A DNA stretch of 64,000 nt from Congzhengia minquanensis (GCF_014384785.1 NZ_JACRSU010000006.1:34899-98898), one strand, 5' to 3'; positions 1 through 9,121 are shown, counted from the stretch's first letter. Notes: generated by a model from the letters alone, not told the origin. Made by a program: numbers and translations.

Positions 1-1260
1 GTCTGACGCACTCTCCGTTAAAAAAGTCTCCAGCCGTCGGCACTGGTTCATTACCGGAACAGATTCATCAAGTGTTTTCCAAGCTGTTCCATCCCAGTAA
101 GCGATGTCTTCTCTTGCATAGGAGTCTGTTAAGGATTCCGGAAAACTTCCATTTTGAAACTCGCCCAAATAAAACGACGCTTGAAGATCGGGATATTCCA
201 CGCCAAAACTTTCAACCTCATACCAGCCATAACCTGATATACCGCCTTCGTATGAGATGCTGCCAATTTTATTGCCTCGAATATCATATGCACATACATA
301 CCTATCTTCTGGTTCAATACATCCCTCAGGAGGAGTTATTTTAAGGCTGGTCACACGTGATGTGCCGTCTACTGACTCTAAATGCAAAAGTTCATCTTCC
401 GGCCCTGTATAAAATACAGCGTTGCTCACAATAATATAGGCGTCGCCCGGCGCCGGGCCGGCAGGGAGCTCCTCTGAATTCGGCACAATCCCTTTTATCT
501 CAATTCCAACCATGCAGTCTGGAATTCTTGCAGCTGGTATTTTGCCGTCTGCGTTCATGAGCGTGTGGTTATAAACCTGCAGTGTCTGCTTATTGTTATT
601 TGTTCCGCTTCCAAGTTGAATTGCGTCAATATATTTTTGTGAATAGCCCTCCATTAGCTTTACCTTTGCGTTATACCCTCCGGAAAAACCATAGCCTGCT
701 ATCGCACCATTTCCAACTGCGCCGCCGTAATCATAAGCCATTGCACTTAATCCCACAGCGCCGCCAGCGTTTGTTTTTGCATTTGACCCTGCCGCTCCGC
801 CGCCGTTTTTAGATTCTGCTTTGCTGCCTCCTGCAAATCCATCATCCGTTTTAGCACTGAACCCCACTGCCCCGCCATTTTTGGGAACTTCAACATTGTT
901 TTCAAGCTTGGTTACTTTTGCAAGCTCGCCACCTGCAAAACCCGAACCAGAAAATGCTGCTGACCCAACCGCTCCGCCTGCTGTGGTATATGCGTTCTGG
1001 CCCACAGCGCCGCCGCTTTCCGCAGACGCCTCATCTCCGCCGATAAAACCGCCGGAAAAATTATATTTTTCCGCTTTATTGTTATCCACGCTTGTTAACT
1101 TCGTTTGCAACTCCGTTACCGCTTTCATCACTTTGCTCCAAAACCAGTTAAAAACAGAGGCAGCGGGCTTTTGCCCTCCCTTAAAGCCAGACAGCTGCAG
1201 TTCCTCTGAAGGTTCTTTGCCGTCATTGCCCCAGGCGGAAAAAATATTTTTAAAATCCAT
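1..1260 (-). CDS. Phage tail fibre, partial (runs off the left edge)
   Basis: An open frame of 420 codons runs from ATG at 1260 to the window edge with no stop, so the C-terminus is missing. A short N-terminal segment ending in a helical stretch (about residues 35-60, ending in TELQTKLTSV) is followed by about 130 residues of glycine-rich repeats with the recurring core GGAVG or GFAGG and one short spacer per turn. A phage-fibre-like section follows (YIDAIQLGSGTNNN, then DGKIPAARIPD), then a less regular C-terminal part with aromatic and glycine-rich stretches. It lies 15 bases after the XkdU-like gene, the position of xkdV in PBSX. Likely role: receptor-binding fibre on the baseplate. The fibre call is firm from context and composition; its target is unknown. 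Confidence 0.8.
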   Translation of the reverse strand, partial: MDFKNIFSAWGNDGKEPSEELQLSGFKGGQKPAASVFNWFWSKVMKAVTELQTKLTSVDNNKAEKYNFSGGFIGGDEASAESGGAVGQNAYTTAGGAVGSAAFSGSGFAGGELAKVTKLENNVEVPKNGGAVGFSAKTDDGFAGGSKAESKNGGGAAGSNAKTNAGGAVGLSAMAYDYGGAVGNGAIAGYGFSGGYNAKVKLMEGYSQKYIDAIQLGSGTNNNKQTLQVYNHTLMNADGKIPAARIPDCMVGIEIKGIVPNSEELPAGPAPGDAYIIVSNAVFYTGPEDELLHLESVDGTSRVTSLKITPPEGCIEPEDRYVCAYDIRGNKIGSISYEGGISGYGWYEVESFGVEYPDLQASFYLGEFQNGSFPESLTDSYAREDIAYWDGTAWKTLDESVPVMNQCRRLETFLTESASD

Positions 1261-1275
1261 AATGAAACCTCCTTG

Positions 1276-1911
1276 TTAAATAGGTAAAATAATTTCGTTT
1301 TCTTCGCTGAAAAAATCACCGAAATAGCCGCCAATATCCTTGTTATCACTGTCGCCGAAACCGGATGATAAGTCTATTTCGCCTTCATTGTCTGAAAACA
1401 TGAGGGTGCCGTCGAAATACACCGTTTTAATCGTAACGCAAACCGGAAACAGATGCTTAATCAATTCCACTGTTTGTTTGTTGGAAAGAATGACAGAATT
1501 CAAAACATCAAGCGGCAGCGATACAATTTCAACTGTTAGGGGCGCGGCTGTCTCTTGAATGAAAATATCCGATTCCTTACAACCAAATGTGGCGGAAATC
1601 GCTCTTAAAATACTGTTATAATCGCCGCCTGAAATGTTTCGCATAATTTTGGAACGAATCATAATTAAAAACTGTTTTTCTGTAGCAAGCCCCCTCGCCT
1701 GCCCCACCATATCGCCGTAAAGGCTTAAGGTTTTGCCGGTTGCTTTATCAATGTCTAAAATTTCTTCCGTGTCGGCAATGTCCCTGCGCAGGGACATTGC
1801 CGCCTCCTGCTCCACTGCTAAAATTTTAAAGTTGTTGCTTTCCGGTTGTTTGTTATAGCAGTCCGGCAGATTCGCTGCAAAATTGTTAAAGCTGAACTGT
1901 TTCATTTTCAA
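1276..1911 (-). CDS. Baseplate protein, XkdU / P2 gpI-like
   Basis: This 211-residue protein sits between baseplate J and the tail fibre, the place held by PBSX XkdU and P2 gpI, which join the baseplate wedge to the fibre. The N-terminal half is helical with a segment typical of the family (residues about 40-85, including DIDKATGKTLSLYGDMVGQA). The C-terminal half is strand-rich and ends in an acidic, glycine-rich tail. The start is uncertain: TTG at 1911 and ATG at 1905 both follow a GAGGTGA ribosome site. Either way it overlaps the 3' end of the baseplate J gene by 20-26 bases, which suggests translational coupling. Family identity rests on gene order plus general pattern, not a clear motif. 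Confidence 0.75.
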   Translation of the reverse strand: MKMKQFSFNNFAANLPDCYNKQPESNNFKILAVEQEAAMSLRRDIADTEEILDIDKATGKTLSLYGDMVGQARGLATEKQFLIMIRSKIMRNISGGDYNSILRAISATFGCKESDIFIQETAAPLTVEIVSLPLDVLNSVILSNKQTVELIKHLFPVCVTIKTVYFDGTLMFSDNEGEIDLSSGFGDSDNKDIGGYFGDFFSEENEIILPI

Positions 1912-3133
1912 TTGTCACCTCAATTTCATTCGCAGTCGTAACCGCTATCGCAACCTCGCCGATTGTAATACTTTCGGCTTTATACTCAGAATCCCCCTCA
2001 GTTTTCAGCTTTAACCCAGTTACCTCCACAACGCCGTTAATAGAATGGATGTGGCCATACAGGGCAGATAACACTACGTCGTTTCCCACGCCCAGGCCGT
2101 TGATATACGTCATAATGGCGCTTTTAATTTGATCGGGTCCCTTTTCTTCAAATCTGGCGTCCGCCGCAACAGCTATTTGAACAAAAACTTTAACCTCTTC
2201 CGTTTTTGAATATTGAATGATGTGAGGGTGCCCTCCCTGGTCATAAACCGTTTTTTCTACGCCTGACGCTCCTGTTTTGCATGTTTTAATACCGACGGGA
2301 GCCTTTTCAAAAATTGTTTCGGCAATTTCCTGTTCTAATATGCTCTTTTCAACACTTGGAATTTTTTCCCACCCCGGAACATGCACATAACATTCAAAGG
2401 TTCTTGGCGGTCTTCCATCCACAGTTTCGTCCGTTGCGTTTACAACAATTCCGGCGCTTTGCACCTTCGGCACACGCATTAAAGCAGCCCGAATGGCGTT
2501 TTCATTAGAGCTTCCCGCCCCCTCAATAGCGGCAGCAAACCGTTTTCTAAGCGCTAAGTCTGTTTCTGCATTTTCTCCATTTTTTGTAAGGCTTTTCACA
2601 CCGCTTTTCACGTCTTTAACTCCCTCAATGGTGTTAACCAACTCGCTAATTTTTTCAATATTGCCAACCTCTCCCGGTTCGCTGCACTCTAACGTCACTT
2701 CGACACAAGGATCTGCTGTTTCGCCGTTTTTCGTTGTTGCTGGCGCCTTAATTTCAAATTCCTTAATGTTATAGAACGTAACGTCGCCGGAACGAAGAAC
2801 CAGTTTTCCCATTTCCACTTTAGTTCCCGCCGTGCCGTAAACCGTTACAGTATGCTGTGCATAGGTCGCAGGGTTTCGGGTAATTCCTGCAAACACACAC
2901 AGCCGGTCTAAGCTGTCGCCTGTGGCCGTGTTGGGAAACCGCGCATAATACACGTTTTCAATGTCTTCATAGGCCTTTGCAAGGTCATATGCGCCAATTC
3001 GAATAAATTTTCCAAACGCCGTCTTTTCATCAGTATCAATATCTGCACCAAAAAGCTCCTGCGCCTTTAAAATTTTTGCTTTCACAATATCGTCATAGGT
3101 TGGTCTTTGATATCCATTGTTGTCTAAGCCCAT
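1886..3133 (-). CDS. Baseplate J-like protein (XkdT / gpJ)
   Basis: This 415-residue protein has the usual length and build of the Baseplate_J family. The N-terminal part contains the signature around residues 40-75 (FGKFIRIGAYDLA, then YYARFPNTATGDSLDRLC). A long middle region carries LRKRFAAAIEGAGSSNENAIR, the conserved segment seen in XkdT and P2 gpJ, and the C-terminal part is strand-rich. In contractile tails this protein forms the wedge of the baseplate. The gene overlaps the preceding gp25-like gene by 10 bases and the next gene by about 25, so the block is tightly packed. ATG at 3133. Confidence 0.93.
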   Translation of the reverse strand: MGLDNNGYQRPTYDDIVKAKILKAQELFGADIDTDEKTAFGKFIRIGAYDLAKAYEDIENVYYARFPNTATGDSLDRLCVFAGITRNPATYAQHTVTVYGTAGTKVEMGKLVLRSGDVTFYNIKEFEIKAPATTKNGETADPCVEVTLECSEPGEVGNIEKISELVNTIEGVKDVKSGVKSLTKNGENAETDLALRKRFAAAIEGAGSSNENAIRAALMRVPKVQSAGIVVNATDETVDGRPPRTFECYVHVPGWEKIPSVEKSILEQEIAETIFEKAPVGIKTCKTGASGVEKTVYDQGGHPHIIQYSKTEEVKVFVQIAVAADARFEEKGPDQIKSAIMTYINGLGVGNDVVLSALYGHIHSINGVVEVTGLKLKTEGDSEYKAESITIGEVAIAVTTANEIEVTIENETVQL

Positions 3134-3516
3134 GTGCTCACCCCTTCCACTTCTTTACCGCCGCCGTTTACGGCGGTAAAATGAATTACAACTTTTCTGG
3201 TTTCCTTGTCCAGCTCTGTAGAAAACTTTGTCAGCGCAAAGGAATTGTCAACCTGCAGCAGTCCCTGAAACACTTCGTTTTTCATCATTTCCTCATCCAC
3301 ATTTTTGCCCAGCAGATTTTTAAAGCTGATTCCTTCGTTCTTTTGAAAGGCCCATTCACCCTTGTTGGTTGCGATTACCGTCTGAACGGTTTGTGTCAGC
3401 AGGGCGTTACCGTCAATCATCCGAATTCTGCACCCCGCCGAATTATGGGCAATGCCTTCATTGTCCAGCGCGCCCATTGCAACATCGCCGTTTTTATCCA
3501 GCTGAAACCCTTTCAT
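3124..3516 (-). CDS. Baseplate gp25/gpW-like protein (DUF2634, XkdS-like)
   Basis: This 130-residue protein has the gp25-like layout: an N-terminal strand motif (MKGFQLDKNGDVAM), a central segment (QTVQTVIATNKGEWAFQKNEGI) and a helix (LLGKNVDEEMMKNEVFQGLL). The phrase about reading a tail-end value and then GEWAF is typical of the DUF2634/XkdS group. In contractile tails gp25-like proteins nucleate the baseplate wedge and touch the sheath. Gene order between spike and baseplate J agrees. ATG at 3516, 18 bases after the upstream stop. Confidence 0.85.
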   Translation of the reverse strand: MKGFQLDKNGDVAMGALDNEGIAHNSAGCRIRMIDGNALLTQTVQTVIATNKGEWAFQKNEGISFKNLLGKNVDEEMMKNEVFQGLLQVDNSFALTKFSTELDKETRKVVIHFTAVNGGGKEVEGVSTWA

Positions 3517-3534
3517 TGCAACATCTCCTAATCT

Positions 3535-3942
3535 TTATAAAATTCCTACCACAACGCTGTCTGAAATGCTGTGGTGCCCCGCTGGCGGCGTTTTTAGGCG
3601 GCCGCGCCGCGCTTCGGTAATGTCGCGGTCCGCACAGACGCAAAACACCAAATCTCCCACATCAAGCGGCGTTAATACCACATGCGTCCTCTTTTCCGAC
3701 TCCAGGTCGCCAACCCTGCACGTGCGCTCTTCCGTACTGATTTTATACCTTGCGCTTGCCACCACCGGAACATCACTGACAATTGCCTGCTTTACGGCCG
3801 GCTTTCCATACTGCTTCACTACACCCAGAGGCTGAACGGCGGCGCAGGTGCCGTCAAAAGACAACACCTTTCCGATATAGGCCGTTCTTAAATTTAAAAG
3901 CTTCTCTTCAATCATTCCATTAAAAATGTTGACGCTTCCCAT
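3535..3942 (-). CDS. Baseplate spike protein, Gp138-type N-terminal domain
   Basis: This 135-residue strand-rich protein resembles the Gp138 N-terminal OB-fold family of membrane-puncturing spikes: an N-terminal helix, then a segment on opening values for a function of the drug-free kind seen in the family (AYIGKVLSFDGTCAAVQPLG), a central DVGDLVFCVCADRDI, and the closing RLKTPPAGHHSISDSVVVGIL-like end typical of the family. It sits where PBSX has xkdR. The likely role is the central spike that opens the target membrane. It starts at ATG 3942, whose first base is shared with the stop of the upstream hub gene. Confidence 0.75.
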   Translation of the reverse strand: MGSVNIFNGMIEEKLLNLRTAYIGKVLSFDGTCAAVQPLGVVKQYGKPAVKQAIVSDVPVVASARYKISTEERTCRVGDLESEKRTHVVLTPLDVGDLVFCVCADRDITEARRGRLKTPPAGHHSISDSVVVGIL

Positions 3943-4898
3943 TAAATAACCTCCATTTCCGTAATGCTCTCACTTTCGTTAAAGATGTGCTTTCCGCTGC
4001 GCACTCTGAACTTCCCCGACACGTTTGCGCTTCTAACAGTAACAACGGCTCCGGTGGTTATTCTGTGCTGCAGAATTGACTTCATTTTAAATCCCGTTAC
4101 AACGTCGTGATAGTCCTCTGCCGTAATCTCCTCTTGAAATTCCTCAGGACTGTTTAACAGTCCCGTTGAAGCCTGCACCGTGAACTGAATGTCGTCCCCC
4201 TCGGAAATATGCCGGGCGTAAATCTTTCCTTTGTTAATATACACAGATATGCCGCATACCTCCGCATATTTGCGAATATTGTCCATCAGCCCGCCGCTTA
4301 CATTCACCTTGTCCTCATACGTCCAGTCCCGCCGGATTTGAAACACGGCAACCGGCAGCTTTAACATGCTTAAAAGCTCATTTAAAATAAAGCTGGCCTT
4401 CGTATCTTCGGCATATTCCAGTTCTTTCGGAAGGTCGCGCTCCTTTAAATCCTCATCGTCAATGGCGTAAACGGTGGTTATCCTGTCAACACCTTCTACT
4501 TTTGTCACAACCTTGCTGACAAACCCGGTAAAAATTACCCCCGTGTCGTTTTGATAGCCTGCTGTAATGGTTACAGGCTTGTTGTAAACAATTTCACCCC
4601 GGGTTTTTTTTGACAGGTTATAAAGGGTAATCTCTGCCTCATTTGCCTCGGTGTCGTCGTCAAAGGGCACTTCAAACTCAATATCTAACGCTTCAGAGTT
4701 CAGCTTCACCTCACCGATTTGCACAATGGCAACCCTGCCGAACATACCCTCCGGCTGACCTTCGGTATATTCAATCTGATCCATAAGGCTTTTCACCGAT
4801 TTTGCAAGGCGGGACCGTCTGCTGTCCTTCACATACTGCGGCGGTATCAGCATTTTTGATTTTCTGTTATCCAATGCGCTCACCGCCTGCATTATCAA
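3942..4898 (-). CDS. Baseplate hub protein (XkdQ / late control D-like)
   Basis: This 318-residue protein has the hub layout: an N-terminal strand-rich region (residues about 55-130, including AEITLYNLSKKTRGEI and VTITAGYQND), a glycine-bearing segment GVIFTGFVSKVV, and a helical section leading into GGLMDNIRKYAEVCGISVYI, typical of phage D/XkdQ hub proteins. The hub forms the trimeric centre of the baseplate under the tube. The start is uncertain: TTG at 4898, ATG at 4892 or an internal ATG (about residue 16) are possible, and none has a good ribosome site. It overlaps the plug gene by up to 32 bases. Confidence 0.82.
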   Translation of the reverse strand: MIMQAVSALDNRKSKMLIPPQYVKDSRRSRLAKSVKSLMDQIEYTEGQPEGMFGRVAIVQIGEVKLNSEALDIEFEVPFDDDTEANEAEITLYNLSKKTRGEIVYNKPVTITAGYQNDTGVIFTGFVSKVVTKVEGVDRITTVYAIDDEDLKERDLPKELEYAEDTKASFILNELLSMLKLPVAVFQIRRDWTYEDKVNVSGGLMDNIRKYAEVCGISVYINKGKIYARHISEGDDIQFTVQASTGLLNSPEEFQEEITAEDYHDVVTGFKMKSILQHRITTGAVVTVRSANVSGKFRVRSGKHIFNESESITEMEVI

Positions 4899-5202
4899 CT
4901 GTTAAAAAGACTGTTTCCCCCAGCGCCTCAAACGTTACCCGGTCGCTGTTCCCGCTCTCGTCAAAAGGGACGATGGTTACAGCAGGGTGTTTCCCTGCTG
5001 TATAAACATCGCCGAACAGCGGCATGCCATAAATAAGCGGTTCCCCCGCACATATGGTTTCGCCGCTTTTTTTCACTGCCAGCGTAAAAAAATTGTGGGT
5101 TTCGTTATAGCTCACTGCAAGGTCAAACAGTTCGCCGCCAAGCAATATGTGAAAATAATAAGGCACAAGCTCCTTTTTGATTAAAATTCTGTCTCGTTTC
5201 AT
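4867..5202 (-). CDS. Baseplate plug protein (Pam3 gp18-like)
   Basis: This 111-residue all-beta protein shows the pattern of the baseplate plug family first defined in cyanophage Pam3 (gp18). It begins with a short strand PYYFHILLGGELFDL, continues with a tyrosine/asparagine turn and strand (YNETHNFFTLAV), has GEPLIYGMPLF in the middle and finishes with a strand LGETVFLTVDN. Homologous small proteins sit between the LysM protein and the hub in many clostridial contractile tails. Family assignment is from recall of this pattern and the gene position. It follows the LysM gene by 4 bases. Confidence 0.7.
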   Translation of the reverse strand: MKRDRILIKKELVPYYFHILLGGELFDLAVSYNETHNFFTLAVKKSGETICAGEPLIYGMPLFGDVYTAGKHPAVTIVPFDESGNSDRVTFEALGETVFLTVDNAGGERIG

Positions 5203-5206
5203 TTTC

Positions 5207-5854
5207 TCACCTCAACCCCATTAAAATCTTTTCCCCGGCCATCAGAGAGTCGATATCACCTAGTACACTGAACGCATGGGGATTTTGCTCCATCACCCAG
5301 GCGCATTTTTCCGAAACTGAAGAAAAAAACGGCTTTAAAATTTTATAGTTTTCCGAAACTAAATTCCAAAGCTTATCGCCAAGCTTCACAATGTGATATA
5401 TTTCGCCGTTTTCCCCTTGTTCCACCTGCTGTGTCCCGGCACAGCCAGCGGAATAATCCTCTGTATACGCCGGCTGTGCCACTCTCAGCTCCTTTAAGGT
5501 CATGTCGAACTCGCACCCACCCCAAACCGTGTTCGGGTGGGTGGTGGAGAAGGATTGAATTTGCAGGTTCGACTGCGCATTGCGTCCGACATATGTGATC
5601 AGCGACCCGCTCTTTTGCAGCTGCTTTAGTTTATCCAGCGCCGTGGTTGCATTTACGCGGACAATGGTGCTGTCTTCCCAGGAAACTGTATCGTCGTAGT
5701 CAACAATTTTCCCTTTCAGCGTTATTTCCACCGATTTTCTCTGTATGTGGTCTGTTATCTCGGTGCCCTCCTCTACCGGATGCTCCGTACATTCTAAGTT
5801 CATGTCAAGGCTCTCATCCTCAACAAATACATAAATACCGTTAATCAGCGCCAT
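5207..5854 (-). CDS. LysM-domain tail protein (XkdP-like)
   Basis: This 215-residue protein combines an N-terminal strand-rich tail domain (residues 1-135) with a C-terminal LysM-like domain (about 155-215, from YHIVKLGDKLWNLVSENY to GEKILMGLR). PBSX XkdP and its relatives have the same arrangement and sit between tape measure and hub. The LysM fold is thought to act inside the baseplate and not in peptidoglycan binding. Start is ATG 5854, 3 bases after the tape-measure stop. Confidence 0.87.
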   Translation of the reverse strand: MALINGIYVFVEDESLDMNLECTEHPVEEGTEITDHIQRKSVEITLKGKIVDYDDTVSWEDSTIVRVNATTALDKLKQLQKSGSLITYVGRNAQSNLQIQSFSTTHPNTVWGGCEFDMTLKELRVAQPAYTEDYSAGCAGTQQVEQGENGEIYHIVKLGDKLWNLVSENYKILKPFFSSVSEKCAWVMEQNPHAFSVLGDIDSLMAGEKILMGLR

Positions 5855-5857
5855 TGG

Positions 5858-8800
5858 TTACACCTCCCGCAATCTTGGATTTGTTCTTGCCATGCTGTCA
5901 AACACCTCGTCCATGGAGCTTTTTATCCAGGCTTTTACCTTTCTTGCCAAAATGCGGTCGTCGTTGGAGCCGCTGATGGTCATGTTAAACTGCGGTGCAT
6001 AGGAATTATATTCCGTACTTTGAGAACGGGCAGTAACAGCTCCCGCGCCCTGCTCCGGCGAGTAGCTGCCCGTATAGGGCATAGACATGTTGCCGGCCTG
6101 CTGCGCCACAGATTGCATCTTGGGCATTTGGCTCTCCATGCCGCCGATTCCGCCTTGAATCATGTTTGCTCCCTTTTCATACCAAACCTTAGACGGAGAA
6201 CTAATTTTCTGTATTTTGTCATACTCCGTATTAATTGCCTGAGCAATGGCACGGGCAGTTGCCACAGCCGCTTCTTTGCGGGCGTTCATGCCTAAAATCA
6301 GCCCGTTTATCATCTGCATACCGGTTGTTAACAAATTCACTTTTTTAAATGCCTCTAAAATCTGTGTGGCGCAATTAGTGGTGAGCAGACCAATCGCCGC
6401 GCATGCGACGCCAAAAGCCGCCGCAAACAGTGTCATCTGCACAAGTGCCGCAGACACCACCATAGTCATGGTGCCCACAGAAAACGCTAGACCTGCCGCG
6501 ATAATAGACGCAAAGCTCAGCATTGCTGCAGCGGCCACTGCAGAAAGCGTTATCACGCCTGCCGCCGAAACAACTGCCAGCGCCATCATGCTGGCAGCCA
6601 CCACAGCAATCAACGCTGCCATAATCATTGTAACCGTCATCAGCATGGTGAAAAATCCCATGGTCACGGAAGCTGTAAATATGGCCACACCAACAGTGCC
6701 AAGTATGGTCAGCGCAAGAAACGAGCCCATAGCCGCCTGCTGGAACATGGTAAATGCCATCACAACGTTTGTAATGGCCAGGCTCAGGTTCATAAAACTC
6801 TGGGCCATATTTTCACCGATGGATACCTGACAGGCCAGCATTGCTTCTGTGATGGAAACCTTAATCTGAGTGAGTTTTGCAATAATTTCATCAGATGCCA
6901 CCGTTATAGCCTCTTTTGCAGCCCCCAAAGCGTTCTGTGCCTCTGCTGAAATGCTTTGCGCTTGCAGCGCAGGGTTTTGTGCTGTCATTCCGTTTGAAAA
7001 CGTGTTAACCATGTCGGCACCCTGCTGGTAAGCGCCTCCGTTGGCACCAAAGGCAGCTACCGTGTTTCCGGAAATTTGGGTCGCCGTGTTGGCAAGCCCT
7101 GCGCCATTCATGTTCATTCCCTGACCAAAGGAGTTCGCCACATTCATCCCCTGTGTCATGCTTGCAACGGAACCCGTGCCCAGGCTGTTTGCCGCGGTGT
7201 TAGACAGTGTGCTGGCCGTGGCAGCAACATTGCCTGTCCCCGCAGACATGCCGGCAGAAAAGCTTGCGCTGTCGGAGCTTTTCTCCTTGTCGCCCTTACC
7301 AAAGATGGATTTAATGCCGTTGACAATGCCCGTTCCAATTCCTTTTATAATTTTTCCACCCAGTTCCAGCCAGTTAATCTGCGTTAGGGCGTCCCACAAG
7401 GATTGAATGATTTTCGGAACTGCCCCCAACAGCATGGGAATTGCTTGCACAAGTCCCAGCGCAAGCTGAACCAAAAGCTCCACGCCCAGCTGAAGAATGG
7501 TTGGCAAGTTCGCCAATATACCGTTTACCAGATTTGTAATTATCTGCGGCACCATTGACACCAGGATTGGCAGCGCATTCATAATGCCCTGCACAAGTCC
7601 CAACAAAAGCTGAAGTCCCGCAATAATGAGCTGGGGCAGCATGGCAACCAGCGAATTAAGCATTCCCATAACCGCATCCATAATGGCTGGGATTAAGGTC
7701 GGAGCAGCCATTGCCAGCCCCTGCACCAACGCTATAATGAGCTGAAGGCCCACTGTTATCAGTTGAGGCAGCATTGCCAAAAGGCCCTGAACCGCCTGGT
7801 TTAAAGCCGAAATAAGGGCCGTTAAAATGCTTGGTCCCTGTGAGCTTAAAACGTTCAGCAGGCTGGAAAAAACATTTAGCAGCGAGTCGATAATCACCGG
7901 CAAAATTTGCGGCAATGTTTGCGCTATGGTTGAAAATATTGTGGGGAACGAGGATGAAATATCCTGGGCAATGGCCGGAATCTGAGTTTGAATGAGTCCC
8001 GCAATATTGCCAAACGCCTCTGGCATGGCACTTAAATAACCCTCCAGCCCGCCGGATTCAAATGCGCTGTTTAAACCACCCATAACGGATTGAATATCCG
8101 GCACAAGCCCTTGAGTAAAGCCCGCCGTAACCGGAGCCGGCAGTTTATTGAAACCGGTTTTCACCAAATTAAACGCTTTTTTTGCGCCGTTTACTCCGCC
8201 GCCAATAAAGCTTCCAACCGTTTTTAATCCTCCCGCCACTTTTGTAAAGCTGGTTTTTGCCGCATTTTTAAGCGACGTTCCAAATATTTTGGCCTTTTGC
8301 ACCCCTTCTGTCAAACGTGTTTTAACCGTTTGAACACCTTTTCCGACTCGGACAACACTCACTTTTCCGGCATTTTTCAGTATATTGGTAAATCCCTTTG
8401 CCCCTGTTTCGCCTTCTGACAGCGTACCTTTTACTGTTTTTAAATTATTCGTCAGATTTGAAAAATTGCGTGTTGCCACTGTTTGAAACGCACCGGCCAC
8501 AACTGCACTTTGAAGCTGAACCGCAACGAGCTTGTCCTTAATCATTTCAATGGGTTCTGCTCTTAAGGTCTGCATTGATTTTTGAAACGAATCCAACGCG
8601 CTTTTTGCACCACTGGTTTTTGAATCAAATTCCTGCATGTCGAACAACAGTCCATATATGGCCTGCTGGCCGCCCCGAAGTGAAGTAATGCCTGTTGCCA
8701 GTTCCTTTGTTCCGGCCGCCGCAACAGATGCCTTTTTGCCCAAATCGTCTAAAACAGCAGACGCATTTAAGGAATTAACAGATGCCTTTAGTGTGTCAAT

Positions 8801-8881
8801 GTCGCTTAAGATTTGAGAAAACGGATTTTTCCCTACTTCAAAGCTTATTTTATAAATTTCTTCATGTGTTTCTTTTGCCAA
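5858..8881 (-). CDS. Tail tape measure protein (XkdO-like)
   Basis: This is the largest gene of the module (1007 residues). The N-terminal third is helical with repeated short lysine-rich turns (residues about 150-250). The centre (about 290-500) is a run of hydrophobic segments of the type LLAMLPQLITVGLQLI, repeated about every 30-35 residues. A second hydrophobic block lies at about 690-860, and the end is polar. This is the usual build of a tape measure, which sets tail length and is ejected through the tube. It begins at TTG 8881 with a strong GGAGGTGGG site directly upstream; no ATG is available there. The antisense reading frames over this gene are composition artefacts. Confidence 0.93.
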   Translation of the reverse strand: MAKETHEEIYKISFEVGKNPFSQILSDIDTLKASVNSLNASAVLDDLGKKASVAAAGTKELATGITSLRGGQQAIYGLLFDMQEFDSKTSGAKSALDSFQKSMQTLRAEPIEMIKDKLVAVQLQSAVVAGAFQTVATRNFSNLTNNLKTVKGTLSEGETGAKGFTNILKNAGKVSVVRVGKGVQTVKTRLTEGVQKAKIFGTSLKNAAKTSFTKVAGGLKTVGSFIGGGVNGAKKAFNLVKTGFNKLPAPVTAGFTQGLVPDIQSVMGGLNSAFESGGLEGYLSAMPEAFGNIAGLIQTQIPAIAQDISSSFPTIFSTIAQTLPQILPVIIDSLLNVFSSLLNVLSSQGPSILTALISALNQAVQGLLAMLPQLITVGLQLIIALVQGLAMAAPTLIPAIMDAVMGMLNSLVAMLPQLIIAGLQLLLGLVQGIMNALPILVSMVPQIITNLVNGILANLPTILQLGVELLVQLALGLVQAIPMLLGAVPKIIQSLWDALTQINWLELGGKIIKGIGTGIVNGIKSIFGKGDKEKSSDSASFSAGMSAGTGNVAATASTLSNTAANSLGTGSVASMTQGMNVANSFGQGMNMNGAGLANTATQISGNTVAAFGANGGAYQQGADMVNTFSNGMTAQNPALQAQSISAEAQNALGAAKEAITVASDEIIAKLTQIKVSITEAMLACQVSIGENMAQSFMNLSLAITNVVMAFTMFQQAAMGSFLALTILGTVGVAIFTASVTMGFFTMLMTVTMIMAALIAVVAASMMALAVVSAAGVITLSAVAAAAMLSFASIIAAGLAFSVGTMTMVVSAALVQMTLFAAAFGVACAAIGLLTTNCATQILEAFKKVNLLTTGMQMINGLILGMNARKEAAVATARAIAQAINTEYDKIQKISSPSKVWYEKGANMIQGGIGGMESQMPKMQSVAQQAGNMSMPYTGSYSPEQGAGAVTARSQSTEYNSYAPQFNMTISGSNDDRILARKVKAWIKSSMDEVFDSMARTNPRLREV

Positions 8882-8905
8882 ATTCCCACCTCCTCTTTTT
8901 GGTGG

Positions 8906-9121
8906 TTAATGTTTCTTTTTACTTTGTCTTTTCATTTGGTCATTTACAATATCAAGTGCAATATTCGCTTCATAAACCTCCTGGGGCGTCATGTGATGAA
9001 AAACGTAGTCGTGGGTAAAGCTCGACATGTCGTTAAAAATCAGCCGCCAGCAGGCCCAGTTATTCCTTACTTGCTTTTGTATTTGACTTTTGCTCTTTCT
9101 TTTCTCGAAAATTGCCCTGCA
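8906..9121 (-). CDS. Frameshifted extension of the tail assembly chaperone (GT-type)
   Basis: A frame without stops runs from 9121 to a TAA at 8906-8908, one base out of phase with the chaperone frame. It has no start codon with a ribosome site of its own. Its product continues into NWACWRLIFNDMSSF and ends in MTPQEVYEANIALDIVNDQ, which is the pattern seen in the second half of XkdN-like chaperones. The overlap with the upstream frame is 9062-9121, so a ribosome shift (+1, or -2) in that stretch would give a fusion of about 153 residues. Candidate slip points are TTT-CGA at 9105-9110 and the following A-rich run. The extension is convincing; the mechanism is inferred. Confidence 0.75.
   Translation of the reverse strand, partial: CRAIFEKRKSKSQIQKQVRNNWACWRLIFNDMSSFTHDYVFHHMTPQEVYEANIALDIVNDQMKRQSKKKH

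Noticed and set aside
6246..6830. A 194-codon plus-strand frame across the tape measure gene
   Set aside because: It is antisense to a well supported tape measure and its alanine-rich product reflects the complementary codon pattern; no ribosome site.
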